A stretch of 56,925 nucleotides of DNA from Rhizobiaceae bacterium (lineage in GTDB: Bacteria > Pseudomonadota > Alphaproteobacteria > Rhizobiales > Rhizobiaceae): the NCBI GenBank assembly GCA_016763155.1, contig JAESUH010000024.1, forward strand, positions 1 to 56,925, in the 5' to 3' direction. Position numbers and translations under genes: made by a program. Below the pieces are notes generated by a model. The model was not told the origin of the DNA, did no database searches, and worked only from the letters and a program-made list of their open reading frames with translations. Below are positions 25,138 to 34,060 of this stretch, one piece after another. Every line of letters begins with the position of its first letter. Position 1 is the first letter of the stretch.

Positions 25138-28077
25138 ATGAACGAAATAAGCCGTTCGAAACAGGACAGATCACTATCACATGCCGTTTGGGCAGGTAGA
25201 TCCAAATGGGGCAAATTTGGTGTAATTGTTCTGGTGTTGATATTGCTATCAACAATAGCCTCGCTGATCACGCGTGTTGCATTGTTCAGTACCAATTTTG
25301 ACGCGACCTATAAAATAGCACTGATTGCGCCGATGACCGGCGAGAACGAAACCATCGGCCAATCCCTGCGCCATGGTGCTGAACTCTACATAAAAACCCT
25401 CAATCAACATGGTGGCATCGAAGGGCGATTCATCAATTTAACAGTCCACGACAACAAAGGTGACGCTGAATTATCCAGCAAACTGGCCACGTCGGTTGCG
25501 ACAGATAATGCGACCATTGCTGTGATTGGCCCCTGGTCGGCAGCGGCAGTGAAGTCTGCCGCCACGGCAATTGAGAATTCCGGACCAGTCATGATAACGC
25601 CTTCGCCTCAGGCCTATGACCTTGCCGGGGAATTCAAATCCCTCTTCACACTTTCATACAGCCAAACCAGAGAAACACAGTTTCTTGCAAACTACATGCG
25701 TAACATTTTGCAGGAAAAGCTGGTGTCAGTTATTGTCGATGATGCGTCCAATACTGAAATGGCAAATAAATTTGGTGAGGCATTTGACCGATTTGGGATT
25801 CCGCTTCGTCATCGGTGGTCATTCAATTCCAAAAGCGCCGATGCGGCAACCCGCCTAGCAACTATTGTAAAGGAAGTTAAGGCCGCCAATGATTCAGGCG
25901 CGCTCTTTCTGGCAATGAATGAAAATCAAGCAGCAAAGCTGATTATAAAGTTACGCAAGGCCAATGCAGTCAATACGATTATGGGGCCGCATATGCTGGG
26001 CACCGAGGCTTTTGCAAAAGCCTTTGGGGTTTCTGATTTTGAAACATATTCAAACGGAGTTATCACCGCCGCCCCCCTTATGTATGATACGGCCAATCAA
26101 AACGTTCAAACATTTCGCAGCGCTTACATAAGAGATTACGGCTCTACTCCGGACTGGATCGCAGCCTATGGCTATGAAAGTGCCAATGCAATTGGCGCAG
26201 CCCTGGCCGGTTTGGTGCAAAAGCAAAATGAATTTGAACCTACTATCCTTCGCGGCAAAATTGGCGATTACCTTACCGCAACAGGTCAGGATGGGACTGG
26301 TATCAATACCCTATCAGGCAACACTGTTTTTGATAGCAACGGAGCAAGCGGGAAATCCATTCAAGTTGGGATCTACGATGGCCGCCATCTGATTTCAGCA
26401 TTAACGCAGCTCCAGCCAATCAGCACCGGAGAAGTTGATAACTACATTCAGGCAGTGCGCGAAGGGCGTGCGCTCTATGTCAATGATCGTTTCATGTATA
26501 AAACAAACGTTGTCTATTCCGGTCTGTTGATTGACAAAATTCTGGATTATGACGCGGAAACAAAAACTGTGGAAATGAAATTCGCAATCTGGTTCAGATA
26601 TCGCGGTGATTTCAAACCTCAGGATATTGTGTTCAGTAATGCAGTCGAACCCATCAAGCTGGATAAGCCAGACCGCAAAGATAAAATCGGTGATCTGAAT
26701 TATTTACGCTATAAATTGAAGGCCAGATTTAATACCGACTTTCTCAAAGTGGACAGAAATTTCGGCAGTCAATTGTTGGGAACCACTTTCCGTCACCGAT
26801 TGCTCAACAAAAACAATTTGATTTATGTGGTTGATGTGGTCGGCGTCGGCCTGACAGATGGCGGCACCTATAAGGATAGGTTGATCGAGACCAAAGCCCT
26901 TGGTCCATCATTGGGTCTGGTTCCAGACCGTGCCTGGATATCACAGGACATTGTTCGCACCAGTGGTCTGGGAGATCCCAATTTTGTCGGACACGGCAAG
27001 CCTGCGCCCAATTTTTCACAACTTTCAGTTGGCATTATTGCCGTTGATGGAACTGTATCTTTAAGCGACGTCATACCCAGTGACTATCTGATTTATTTGA
27101 CAATTTTTGCTATATTCGGTGCCGTGTTTGCGATGCTCATGGATCGCAAGCGGGAGGGCAAAAAGTTTTTCTGGGGTCTGCAAAGTTGGCTTTTACGTTT
27201 GATTTGCTGGCCGTTATTTTTAGCATCGGCAGGCAGCCTCACAATAAATTTCGCATTTCAGAATTTGGAATTTTTCTATATCGACTTGATCGTTCCAATA
27301 TATCAATCTCTGTGGTGGGTCATCGGTGCACTCCTTGTTATTATGGCGATTGAGAGGTTTATCTGGTTACCGCTTGAAAATAGTACAGAACGAAAAGTTC
27401 CAGGATCCATTCGGGCATTTGTCACGGTGATTGTTCTACTGTTTGCAGGATTTGGAATTGTTGCCTTTGTTCTGCACAAAGAACTAACAAGCCTGCTGGC
27501 CACATCCGGTTTGCTGGCAATGATCATTGGTCTTGCTGTTCAAGCAAATATTGCCAATATTTTCTCAGGCATTGTCCTAAATCTCGAGCGCCCTTTCCGC
27601 ACAGGAGATTGGATAATTGTCGCAGGGTCTAGAGTTGGCCAGGTAACCGACATCACTTGGCGATCAACAAAAGTGCGGACAATGGATAGAACAATAATCA
27701 GTCTGCCAAATGCCGAAGTCGCTGAATCCGAAATCGAAAACTTTACCTATCCAATAAAAAAATTCAGCATCAAACAGTTGCTTTATTTTGATACCCATCA
27801 TGACCCAGTACTTATCACGAAATTGATTCATGAGGGCCTAGCGAAAGCAAAATGTGTCGATGGTCGAGAGAAACTAGAAGATGTTTTGGTCAAGCTGATT
27901 GAAATTAATACCAAAGGAATGGAATTTCTTGTGCGTTATGATTGCACAGACAGGGACGTGAAAAACTCACAAGATCACGAGGTTCTAACCAGTATTGTTG
28001 AAGTGCTAAGCAAAGAAGGTATCCACATGAAGGCAATTTTTCCAGACATGGAAGCCAACGAAACATTTCAGTTATGA
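25138..28077 (+). CDS. Periplasmic-binding-protein / MscS channel fusion
   Basis: This 979-residue membrane protein has one N-terminal helix (about residues 27-49) and a type I periplasmic binding domain of the branched-chain amino-acid receptor class (about 57-430; KIALIAPMTGENETIGQS, LNQHGGIEGR, AVIGPWSAAAV). A second extracytoplasmic domain follows (about 436-645). Four more hydrophobic helices lie at about 650, 684, 725 and 760. An MscS pore helix and cytoplasmic beta domain end the protein (about 786-970; LLAMIIGLAVQANIANIFSGI, then LERPFRTGDWIIV). MscS proteins open to membrane tension; here a bound solute may gate or tune the channel. The middle domain contains IWFRYRGDFKPQDIVFSNA and, as a weak inference, resembles pentameric ligand-gated channel sensor domains. 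It lies 46 bp after the adhesin and is probably co-transcribed. Confidence 0.85.
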   Translation: MNEISRSKQDRSLSHAVWAGRSKWGKFGVIVLVLILLSTIASLITRVALFSTNFDATYKIALIAPMTGENETIGQSLRHGAELYIKTLNQHGGIEGRFINLTVHDNKGDAELSSKLATSVATDNATIAVIGPWSAAAVKSAATAIENSGPVMITPSPQAYDLAGEFKSLFTLSYSQTRETQFLANYMRNILQEKLVSVIVDDASNTEMANKFGEAFDRFGIPLRHRWSFNSKSADAATRLATIVKEVKAANDSGALFLAMNENQAAKLIIKLRKANAVNTIMGPHMLGTEAFAKAFGVSDFETYSNGVITAAPLMYDTANQNVQTFRSAYIRDYGSTPDWIAAYGYESANAIGAALAGLVQKQNEFEPTILRGKIGDYLTATGQDGTGINTLSGNTVFDSNGASGKSIQVGIYDGRHLISALTQLQPISTGEVDNYIQAVREGRALYVNDRFMYKTNVVYSGLLIDKILDYDAETKTVEMKFAIWFRYRGDFKPQDIVFSNAVEPIKLDKPDRKDKIGDLNYLRYKLKARFNTDFLKVDRNFGSQLLGTTFRHRLLNKNNLIYVVDVVGVGLTDGGTYKDRLIETKALGPSLGLVPDRAWISQDIVRTSGLGDPNFVGHGKPAPNFSQLSVGIIAVDGTVSLSDVIPSDYLIYLTIFAIFGAVFAMLMDRKREGKKFFWGLQSWLLRLICWPLFLASAGSLTINFAFQNLEFFYIDLIVPIYQSLWWVIGALLVIMAIERFIWLPLENSTERKVPGSIRAFVTVIVLLFAGFGIVAFVLHKELTSLLATSGLLAMIIGLAVQANIANIFSGIVLNLERPFRTGDWIIVAGSRVGQVTDITWRSTKVRTMDRTIISLPNAEVAESEIENFTYPIKKFSIKQLLYFDTHHDPVLITKLIHEGLAKAKCVDGREKLEDVLVKLIEINTKGMEFLVRYDCTDRDVKNSQDHEVLTSIVEVLSKEGIHMKAIFPDMEANETFQL

Positions 28078-28257
28078 TGGCCAGAAAATGGCGCTGTCGG
28101 AGTAAATCAGGTTAAGGAAAACTGCGCCAATATTCAGCCAAAGGGCAAAACTAAACGTCGATGCATTATTTTTCGACCCAGGTTTTTTTGACAAAACCCT
28201 GAATGAGTAGCGTCAGAATTATGTCGCGTAGATCGAGCCTTGTAACCATAAATTGTT

Positions 28258-29178
28258 TCATTTTCCCCAACGCATAGCAACAAGTTCAAGAGGTTGGGCC
28301 AGTTCCAGGAGTTCGGTACGAGTTGCTGGATGAAGGTCACGAATGGGGTGACGCACTGTTTCGGACTTAATGACTCCGCCTTCTTTCATGATGACTTTGC
28401 AGGAACGCCAACCACATTGACGGTTCTCGAAATTGATTAGAGGTAGAGCTTTTTCATAGCCAGCTATTGCCTCCAACTTGCGCCCTTCGCGATGGGCAAC
28501 TAACACTTCTCTGATTTTTTCAGGTAAAGTTGCTGAGCACATAGAACCTGTGGCACCGGCATTTAAATCTGCAATAAGAGTGATCGATTCCTCCCCGTCG
28601 AACGGACCAATAATTGTGTCTCCACCAGCTTCAATCAGCCCGCGCAACTTATCCGCGGTCTGTGGCATTTCAATTTTGAAATATTGCAGCAGTGGTATTT
28701 CCTTTGCCATCCGCACCATCATTGGAACACTCAGTGATACGCCGGAAAGCGGCGCATCTTGCAACATAATTGGAATGCCACCAGCACTTGCTGCCCGAGA
28801 AAAATGTTCAATTACTCCTTCTTCATCTGCGCGCAAACCTGTGCCGTGATAAGGGGGCATCAACATAATCATCGCTGCCCCCATCTGGCTCGCCTCACGG
28901 CAACGCGCTTCCACAATTTGGGTTGAAAAATGGGAAGCGGTCACAATAACCGGTATGCGGCCATCCACATGCTCAAGGCAAAGTTTGGTAAGAATGGCAC
29001 GCTCTTCATCCGATAAAAGGAATTGTTCGGAGAAGTTGGCAAGAATACAAATTCCATCAACACCCTGATCGATCATGCAGTCTAGCACTCGCTTCATGCC
29101 TTCAAGATCAAGGCTACCATCATCGTTGAATGGCGTCGGTGCAACTGGCCAAACGCCAGTATAGGGTGTGGTGGACAT
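28258..29178 (-). CDS. L-2-keto-3-deoxyarabonate dehydratase (DapA family)
   Basis: The 306-residue class I aldolase-fold protein matches the AraD-type L-2-keto-3-deoxyarabonate dehydratases rather than true DapA. It has DGICILANFSEQFLLSDEER where DapA has GTTGE, the catalytic Tyr in MPPYHGTG, the Schiff-base Lys in YFKIEMP, and the C-terminal INFENRQCGWRSCK. The reaction converts L-2-keto-3-deoxyarabonate to alpha-ketoglutarate semialdehyde. The neighbouring divergent dehydratase makes its substrate. The ATG at 29178 follows GAGGA at 7 bp; the frame to 29214 lacks such a site. The identity rests on family memory, so a related sugar-acid substrate is possible. Confidence 0.83.
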   Translation of the reverse strand: MSTTPYTGVWPVAPTPFNDDGSLDLEGMKRVLDCMIDQGVDGICILANFSEQFLLSDEERAILTKLCLEHVDGRIPVIVTASHFSTQIVEARCREASQMGAAMIMLMPPYHGTGLRADEEGVIEHFSRAASAGGIPIMLQDAPLSGVSLSVPMMVRMAKEIPLLQYFKIEMPQTADKLRGLIEAGGDTIIGPFDGEESITLIADLNAGATGSMCSATLPEKIREVLVAHREGRKLEAIAGYEKALPLINFENRQCGWRSCKVIMKEGGVIKSETVRHPIRDLHPATRTELLELAQPLELVAMRWGK

Positions 29179-29516
29179 GGTTTTTCCTCTTAATACAGTT
29201 TTGAAAAAGCTCAAACTTTTGGATCAAATCATTCGATGAGAATTGCTTGGTTGTTCATTGTCTATCTATTTCGTCACCAATCCTTTGCCCGTATCGCCAG
29301 TTTAGGGGGCATAAAAAAGGGTGTTTGCCACGAAGGTTGGAAAACATCCGAGCAATAGCTAATTCCTTTCAGCCTGATGAGTATAGGCATTAAGCACTTG
29401 CGAACGCAATTAATAATATTGTATTACTAATCAATATTAGGGACCGTGAACGCCGTTTCTGGAGGTCTCTCCGAGCTGTCTGAAACATGTCACGGCCGAA
29501 ACTTCGGGAAATTAAA
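29179..29516. other. Divergent promoter region of the arabonate genes
   Basis: This ~340-bp region separates the divergent dehydratase genes. It contains the operator-like sequence at 29411-29435 and otherwise no supported gene. The operator lies about 85 bp upstream of the IlvD/Edd-type gene, in a very AT-rich stretch that probably includes its -10 region. Confidence 0.55.
29411..29435. promoter_or_regulatory. GntR/FadR-type operator, copy 1
   Basis: The core TTGTATTACTA (29419-29429) fits the FadR-subfamily half-site rule TNGTNNNACNA. The surrounding 25 bp match the sequence before the sugar-binding protein gene (31401-31425) at 21 of 25 positions. The FadR-type gene at 36041 at the end of the transporter operon is the natural candidate to bind it. 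Confidence 0.65.
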
Positions 29517-31262
29517 ATGAGCAAATTTACTCCGGCTGAATGGCCGAGAAAACTCCGGTCTACAGAATGGTTTGGCGGCACATCACGCGATCACATTTAT
29601 CATCGTTCATGGATGAAAAACCAAGGGTTTCCCGCTGATCTTTTTGACGGGAGGCCTGTAATTGGTATTTGCAATACATGGTCGCAGCTAACCCCCTGTA
29701 ACGCTCATTTGAGAGATTTGGCTGAACGGGTAAAGAATGGCATTTATGAAGCGGGAGGTCTGCCATTGGAGTTTCCCGTTTTTTCTCCTGGTGAAAGCAC
29801 TCTTCGGCCAACGGCGATGATGTATCGTAATATGACTTCAATGGATGTTGAAGAAGCAATTCGCGCCAACCCATTGGATGGCGTGGTCCTTTTGGTTGGC
29901 TGCGATAAGACGACACCTGCATTGCTGATGGGAGCCGCCAGCGTGGACCTCCCGGCAATAGCCGTTTCGGGTGGGCCGATGTTAAATGGACATTGGCGCA
30001 ATCAACAAATTGGATCTGGAACTGCCCTGTGGCAAATGTCCGAAATGGTCAAGTCGGGAGAGCTAACCCAGGATGATTTTCTTGAGGCTGAGCAAGCCAT
30101 GTCCCGTTCGCCTGGCAGCTGTAATACGATGGGAACAGCATCCACAATGGCAAGTATGACGGAGGCATTGGGGATGGCCCTTTCAGGAAATGCCGCAATT
30201 CCTGCGGTGGATAGCCGCCGTCGAGTGATGGCTCAGCTATCTGGTCGACGTATAGTTGATATGGTCAAGGATGACCTCAAGCCATCGGACATTATGACGC
30301 GAGAAGCGTTTGAAAATGCCATTCGGACCAATGGTGCAATCGGCGGTTCGACAAATGCTGTCATTCACTTATTGGCGATTGCAGGCCGCGTTGGCATAGA
30401 TTTGAGCCTCGATGATTGGGACGAACTTGGGAAAGATATTCCAACCATCGTAAATCTAATGCCGTCAGGAAAATACTTGATGGAAGAATTCTTTTACGCA
30501 GGCGGATTACCCGTTGTAATCAAAATGCTCGGCGAAGGTGGCTTGCTACACAAAGCTTCATTGACGGTGTCTGGTCAGACTATTTGGAGTGAGGTCAAGG
30601 ACGTAAAAAACTGGAATGATGATGTTATTCGTTCTGTGGAAAATGCTCTGACCCCACAAGGAGGTATAGCGGTGCTTCGCGGAAATCTGGCCCCGAAAGG
30701 CGCTGTATTAAAACCATCTGCAGCAACGCCATCTCTATTGAAACACCGTGGCCGCGCAGTGGTTTTTGAGGATATCGACGACTACAAAGCAAAAATCAAC
30801 GACGAAGAACTTGATATAGATGAAACTTGTATCATGGTTTTAAAAAACTGCGGGCCGAAAGGTTATCCAGGAATGGCAGAGGTCGGCAATATGGGATTGC
30901 CGCCGAAAATTCTTCGCAGGGGCATTAAAGACATGGTGCGCATTTCTGACGCCCGAATGTCCGGTACAGCGTATGGAACCGTTATTCTTCACACCTCTCC
31001 AGAGGCCGCCATTGGAGGGCCGCTTGCGATCGTTCAAGATGGAGACATGATCGATCTGGATGTGCCGAACCGATCACTACATCTCGATATTTCCGATGAG
31101 GAAATGAAGGCAAGGCTAGACGCATGGGCGCCGTCAGTTGAAATGCCAAATGGAGGTTTTGCTCAGCTGTTTCATACGCATGTGGAAGGTGCCGACACGG
31201 GCGCTGATTTCGACTTTCTCATAGGTTGCCGTGGGAGCGCGGTTGGTAAAGACAGCCATTAA
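29517..31262 (+). CDS. L-arabonate dehydratase (IlvD/Edd family)
   Basis: The 581-residue protein belongs to the pentonate branch of the IlvD/Edd dehydratases and closely resembles rhizobial L-arabinonate dehydratase in sequence. Iron-sulfur ligands are visible as Cys in VIGICNTWS, LVGCDKTTP and SPGSCNTMG, with the Mg2+/substrate region in SGNAAIPAVDSRRR and FEDIDDYKAKI. It dehydrates L-arabonate to L-2-keto-3-deoxyarabonate, which the divergently encoded dehydratase then uses. The ATG at 29517 (GGGAA upstream) is preferred over the frame start at 29487. The sugar transporter begins ~230 bp downstream under its own operator, so the two may be separate transcripts. Other pentonates are possible substrates. 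Confidence 0.9.
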   Translation: MSKFTPAEWPRKLRSTEWFGGTSRDHIYHRSWMKNQGFPADLFDGRPVIGICNTWSQLTPCNAHLRDLAERVKNGIYEAGGLPLEFPVFSPGESTLRPTAMMYRNMTSMDVEEAIRANPLDGVVLLVGCDKTTPALLMGAASVDLPAIAVSGGPMLNGHWRNQQIGSGTALWQMSEMVKSGELTQDDFLEAEQAMSRSPGSCNTMGTASTMASMTEALGMALSGNAAIPAVDSRRRVMAQLSGRRIVDMVKDDLKPSDIMTREAFENAIRTNGAIGGSTNAVIHLLAIAGRVGIDLSLDDWDELGKDIPTIVNLMPSGKYLMEEFFYAGGLPVVIKMLGEGGLLHKASLTVSGQTIWSEVKDVKNWNDDVIRSVENALTPQGGIAVLRGNLAPKGAVLKPSAATPSLLKHRGRAVVFEDIDDYKAKINDEELDIDETCIMVLKNCGPKGYPGMAEVGNMGLPPKILRRGIKDMVRISDARMSGTAYGTVILHTSPEAAIGGPLAIVQDGDMIDLDVPNRSLHLDISDEEMKARLDAWAPSVEMPNGGFAQLFHTHVEGADTGADFDFLIGCRGSAVGKDSH

Positions 31263-31400
31263 ACAGTTCCGAACTGGCTTTTTCGGCTTCCCTCCATTTG
31301 TTTTTTACTGCCCCAAAGTTGAATAAATTTTGATCAACCAATCCTTCTTGCGCTTAGCCAACTCAAAATGAATAACGATTCAATGCCTTGCTATATTATA

Positions 31401-31425
31401 TAATAATATAGTATGACTATTAAAT
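31401..31425. promoter_or_regulatory. GntR/FadR-type operator, copy 2
   Basis: The core TAGTATGACTA (31409-31419) again fits TNGTNNNACNA and lies in a 25-bp block that is 21/25 identical to the one at 29411-29435. It is 70-95 bp upstream of the sugar-binding protein start, within or next to the promoter. The shared sequence suggests one regulator for both transcription units. Confidence 0.65.
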
Positions 31426-31494
31426 TGATTTAATTCATTTCGGCAAATTGAGCCGATCTGTTTGAAGTCAAATTTAAAAATAGTGGAGGAAGTT

Positions 31495-32412
31495 ATGAAT
31501 AATTTTAAATGGATAGGTGGTGCCGTATTGGGTGCCGCTATGGCATTCACAAGTGTGACTGCATCAGCCGCAACCTTTGGTTTCTCACAGGTTGGTTCTG
31601 AAGGGGATTGGAGACCCGCGTTTTCTAAAGACATGCAGGATGAAGCCAAAAAGCGTGGAATTGATTTGAAATTCGCTAACGCTCAGGGAAAACAGGAAGA
31701 TCAACTAAGAGCCGTTCGTGCGTTTATTGCTCAGCAAGTAGACGCAATCATCATCGCACCTGTTGTTGTGACCGGTTGGGATCAGGTTCTTGCAGAAGCC
31801 AAAGCTGCTGGCATTCCTGTATTTCTTGCGGATCGCGATGTGGATGTTGCAGATAAATCACTTTTCGTAACCCGCATTTCGGCAGATTTTAATCTTGAAG
31901 GCAAACTCGCTGGCGCTTGGCTTGCCACTGAAAGCAAAGGTTCTTGCAAAGTTGTTGAACTTCAGGGAACCGTTGGTTCGGCACCGGCAATCGAACGCAA
32001 AAAAGGCTTTGAAGCTGTCATTGGTCAATTCCCGGGAATGGAAATTGTCAAAACTCAAAGCGGTGACTTCACCACTGAAGGCGGCAAAAAAGTGATGGAA
32101 GCTTTCATCAAATCCACCAACAATCTTGAAGGCATTTGTGCGACATTCGCTCATAATGACAACATGCAATTGGGTGCGATTCAGGCAATGAAGGAAGCTG
32201 GTCTCAAGCCAGGTAAAGACGTGCAGATGATCTCTGTCGATTACGTCCCTGCGATTGTAAAAGCACTTGATGCAGGTGATGCAAATGCATCTGTCGAGCT
32301 GCGTTCAGCAATTGGCAAGTTCATCTATCCGGTGATTGAAGAGTATCTGAAAAATCCGACAGACCTGCCAAAATGGATCGTTATTCCATCAGATCTGCAC
32401 ACTGCAAAATAA
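31495..32412 (+). CDS. ytfQ: Sugar ABC transporter periplasmic binding protein (YtfQ-like)
   Basis: The 305-residue product has a signal peptide (ending VTASAATFG) and a type I periplasmic binding fold. It closely follows E. coli YtfQ: FGFSQVGSEGDWR, then VDAIIIAPVVVTGWDQVL, VVELQGTVGSAPAIERKKGF and VKTQSGDFTTEGGKKVMEAF. YtfQ binds galactofuranose; in this arabonate locus the ligand may instead be L-arabinose or a related furanose, which is inference. The ATG at 31495 has GGAGG 6 bp upstream, better than the frame start at 31462. It is the first gene of a five-gene operon ending with a GntR regulator. A hairpin follows the stop. Confidence 0.9.
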   Translation: MNNFKWIGGAVLGAAMAFTSVTASAATFGFSQVGSEGDWRPAFSKDMQDEAKKRGIDLKFANAQGKQEDQLRAVRAFIAQQVDAIIIAPVVVTGWDQVLAEAKAAGIPVFLADRDVDVADKSLFVTRISADFNLEGKLAGAWLATESKGSCKVVELQGTVGSAPAIERKKGFEAVIGQFPGMEIVKTQSGDFTTEGGKKVMEAFIKSTNNLEGICATFAHNDNMQLGAIQAMKEAGLKPGKDVQMISVDYVPAIVKALDAGDANASVELRSAIGKFIYPVIEEYLKNPTDLPKWIVIPSDLHTAK

Positions 32413-32454
32413 GCAAACTGTCAAAACCAATTACTAAAATTGGAACTACGATGA

Positions 32455-32483
32455 GTACCCTGCCAAATTAAATGGTGGGGTAC
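32455..32483 (+). terminator. Hairpin between binding-protein and ATPase genes
   Basis: GTACCCTGCCA and TGGTGGGGTAC pair as an 11-bp stem (two wobble pairs) around a 7-base loop. It is placed as in many ABC operons, where a hairpin protects the binding-protein mRNA and lowers read-through, giving excess binding protein. A T-rich stretch follows. Confidence 0.55.
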
Positions 32484-32554
32484 GGTTTTGCTTTGATGCC
32501 TTTTTAAAAACGTCTCGAAGCCAGTTGTCGTGCTCTGTAACAAGGAGAAAGTGT

Positions 32555-34060
32555 GTGGAGGATACGTCTATTCCTCGGATTGAAATGTCCGGAATAACAA
32601 AATTATTTCCAGGCGTTAAAGCCTTGCAGAACGTAGATTTGTGTATTTACCCTGGCGAAGTTCACGCCTTACTGGGTGAAAACGGTGCTGGAAAGTCGAC
32701 CTTAATCAAAATTATGACCGGTGCCTTGCCTACAGATGAGGGCAAGATTCGCCTTGATGGGCAAGCAATTGTATTGAATAGCACCGTCGACGCGCAAAAA
32801 TTGGGTATCAGTACGGTCTATCAGGAAGTTAATTTAATCCCTGCAATGTCTGTTGCAAAGAACATGACACTACAACGCCAGCCCACGCGTTTTGGTTTGA
32901 TCAATTGGGCGGCGGCGCGCAACTTGGCGCGCAAACGTCTTAAACAACTTAGTCTCGATATCGATCTGGAACGTCCGGTCGGTAGTTATTCAATCGCTAT
33001 CCAGCAATTGGTGGCGATTGCTCGCGCACTTGAAGACAACACAAAAGTTTTGGTTCTGGATGAGCCCACTGCGAGCCTTGATGCGGGAGAAACGAATGCT
33101 CTGTTCGAGGTCATTCGCGATCTTAAATCACGCGGCATCGCCATCGTGTTCATCACCCATTTTCTCGATCAGGTTTATGAGATCAGCGATCGCATTACCG
33201 TGCTTCGTAACGGTCAACTTGTCGGCACATCTATGGCCAAGGATTTGCCGAGGCTCGACTTGATCAAGCAGATGATCGGGCGCGAGTTAGAACAAGCCGA
33301 AGGCCAATTGACAAAGAGATCAACTGACAATCTCGGAGAGCCCGTAATAGTCGCCAAAGGTCTGGGATGCAAACGGGTCATTGAACCATTTGATTTAAAC
33401 ATTCGGGCCGGTGAAGTGGTCGGTCTGGCTGGTCTACTTGGTTCGGGGCGAACGGAAACGGCAAAATTGATCTTTGGGGCCTTGCCGTCAGATTCAGGCA
33501 CTTTAACCATGAATGGCGAGGTCGTTACGAACAATTCTCCCCGACAATCACTTGGTCGCGACATCGCCTTTTGCCCCGAGGACCGTAAAGAAGAAGGTCT
33601 GGTCGGCGAGTTGAGCATTCGCGAAAATATCATATTGAGCCTACAGGCAAAAAATGGCTGGCTGAAGCAACTGTCCTATGATGAGCAAGAGCGCCTTGCG
33701 GATGAGATGATTAAAGCGCTGGCGATTGCAACGCCTGATATGGACAAGCCGGTTAATCAATTATCCGGTGGTAATCAGCAAAAAGTGGTGCTTGCTCGCG
33801 CACTCGTGTCCGATCCCAAATTGCTAATTCTGGATGAACCGACCCGCGGTATTGACGTGGGTGCCCACGCAGAAATTGTGATGCTAATTCGACGCCTATG
33901 TTCGCAAGGAATGGCCCTATTGGTTGCATCCTCAGAACTGGATGAAATCGTGGCGGTAAGCGACCGTGTGGCAGTTCTGCGTGATCACAAACAAATTGGA
34001 GAAATCGCCGGTGACGAGGTCACGCGCGAAAAAATTATTGGGATGATTGCAAGCGGATGA
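32555..34060 (+). CDS. ytfR: Sugar ABC transporter ATPase, tandem NBD (YtfR-like)
   Basis: The ~501-residue protein has two nucleotide-binding domains, as in RbsA/MglA/YtfR. NBD1 has Walker A GENGAGKST and Walker B VLVLDEPTASLD, with a weak signature YSIAIQQ, as is common in the first half of this family. NBD2 has a degenerate Walker A (GLLGSGRTET), signature LSGGNQQK and LLILDEPTRGID. It powers sugar import with the two permeases downstream. The GTG at 32555 is chosen because AAGGAGA lies just upstream; the open frame begins at 32525. It overlaps the first permease by 4 bp. Confidence 0.9.
   Translation: MEDTSIPRIEMSGITKLFPGVKALQNVDLCIYPGEVHALLGENGAGKSTLIKIMTGALPTDEGKIRLDGQAIVLNSTVDAQKLGISTVYQEVNLIPAMSVAKNMTLQRQPTRFGLINWAAARNLARKRLKQLSLDIDLERPVGSYSIAIQQLVAIARALEDNTKVLVLDEPTASLDAGETNALFEVIRDLKSRGIAIVFITHFLDQVYEISDRITVLRNGQLVGTSMAKDLPRLDLIKQMIGRELEQAEGQLTKRSTDNLGEPVIVAKGLGCKRVIEPFDLNIRAGEVVGLAGLLGSGRTETAKLIFGALPSDSGTLTMNGEVVTNNSPRQSLGRDIAFCPEDRKEEGLVGELSIRENIILSLQAKNGWLKQLSYDEQERLADEMIKALAIATPDMDKPVNQLSGGNQQKVVLARALVSDPKLLILDEPTRGIDVGAHAEIVMLIRRLCSQGMALLVASSELDEIVAVSDRVAVLRDHKQIGEIAGDEVTREKIIGMIASG

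Noticed and set aside
32555-34060. Degenerate signature in the first half of the sugar ATPase as an anomaly
   Set aside because: Altered motifs in one half are normal for RbsA/YtfR-type tandem ATPases, unlike the single-domain T1SS ABC protein.
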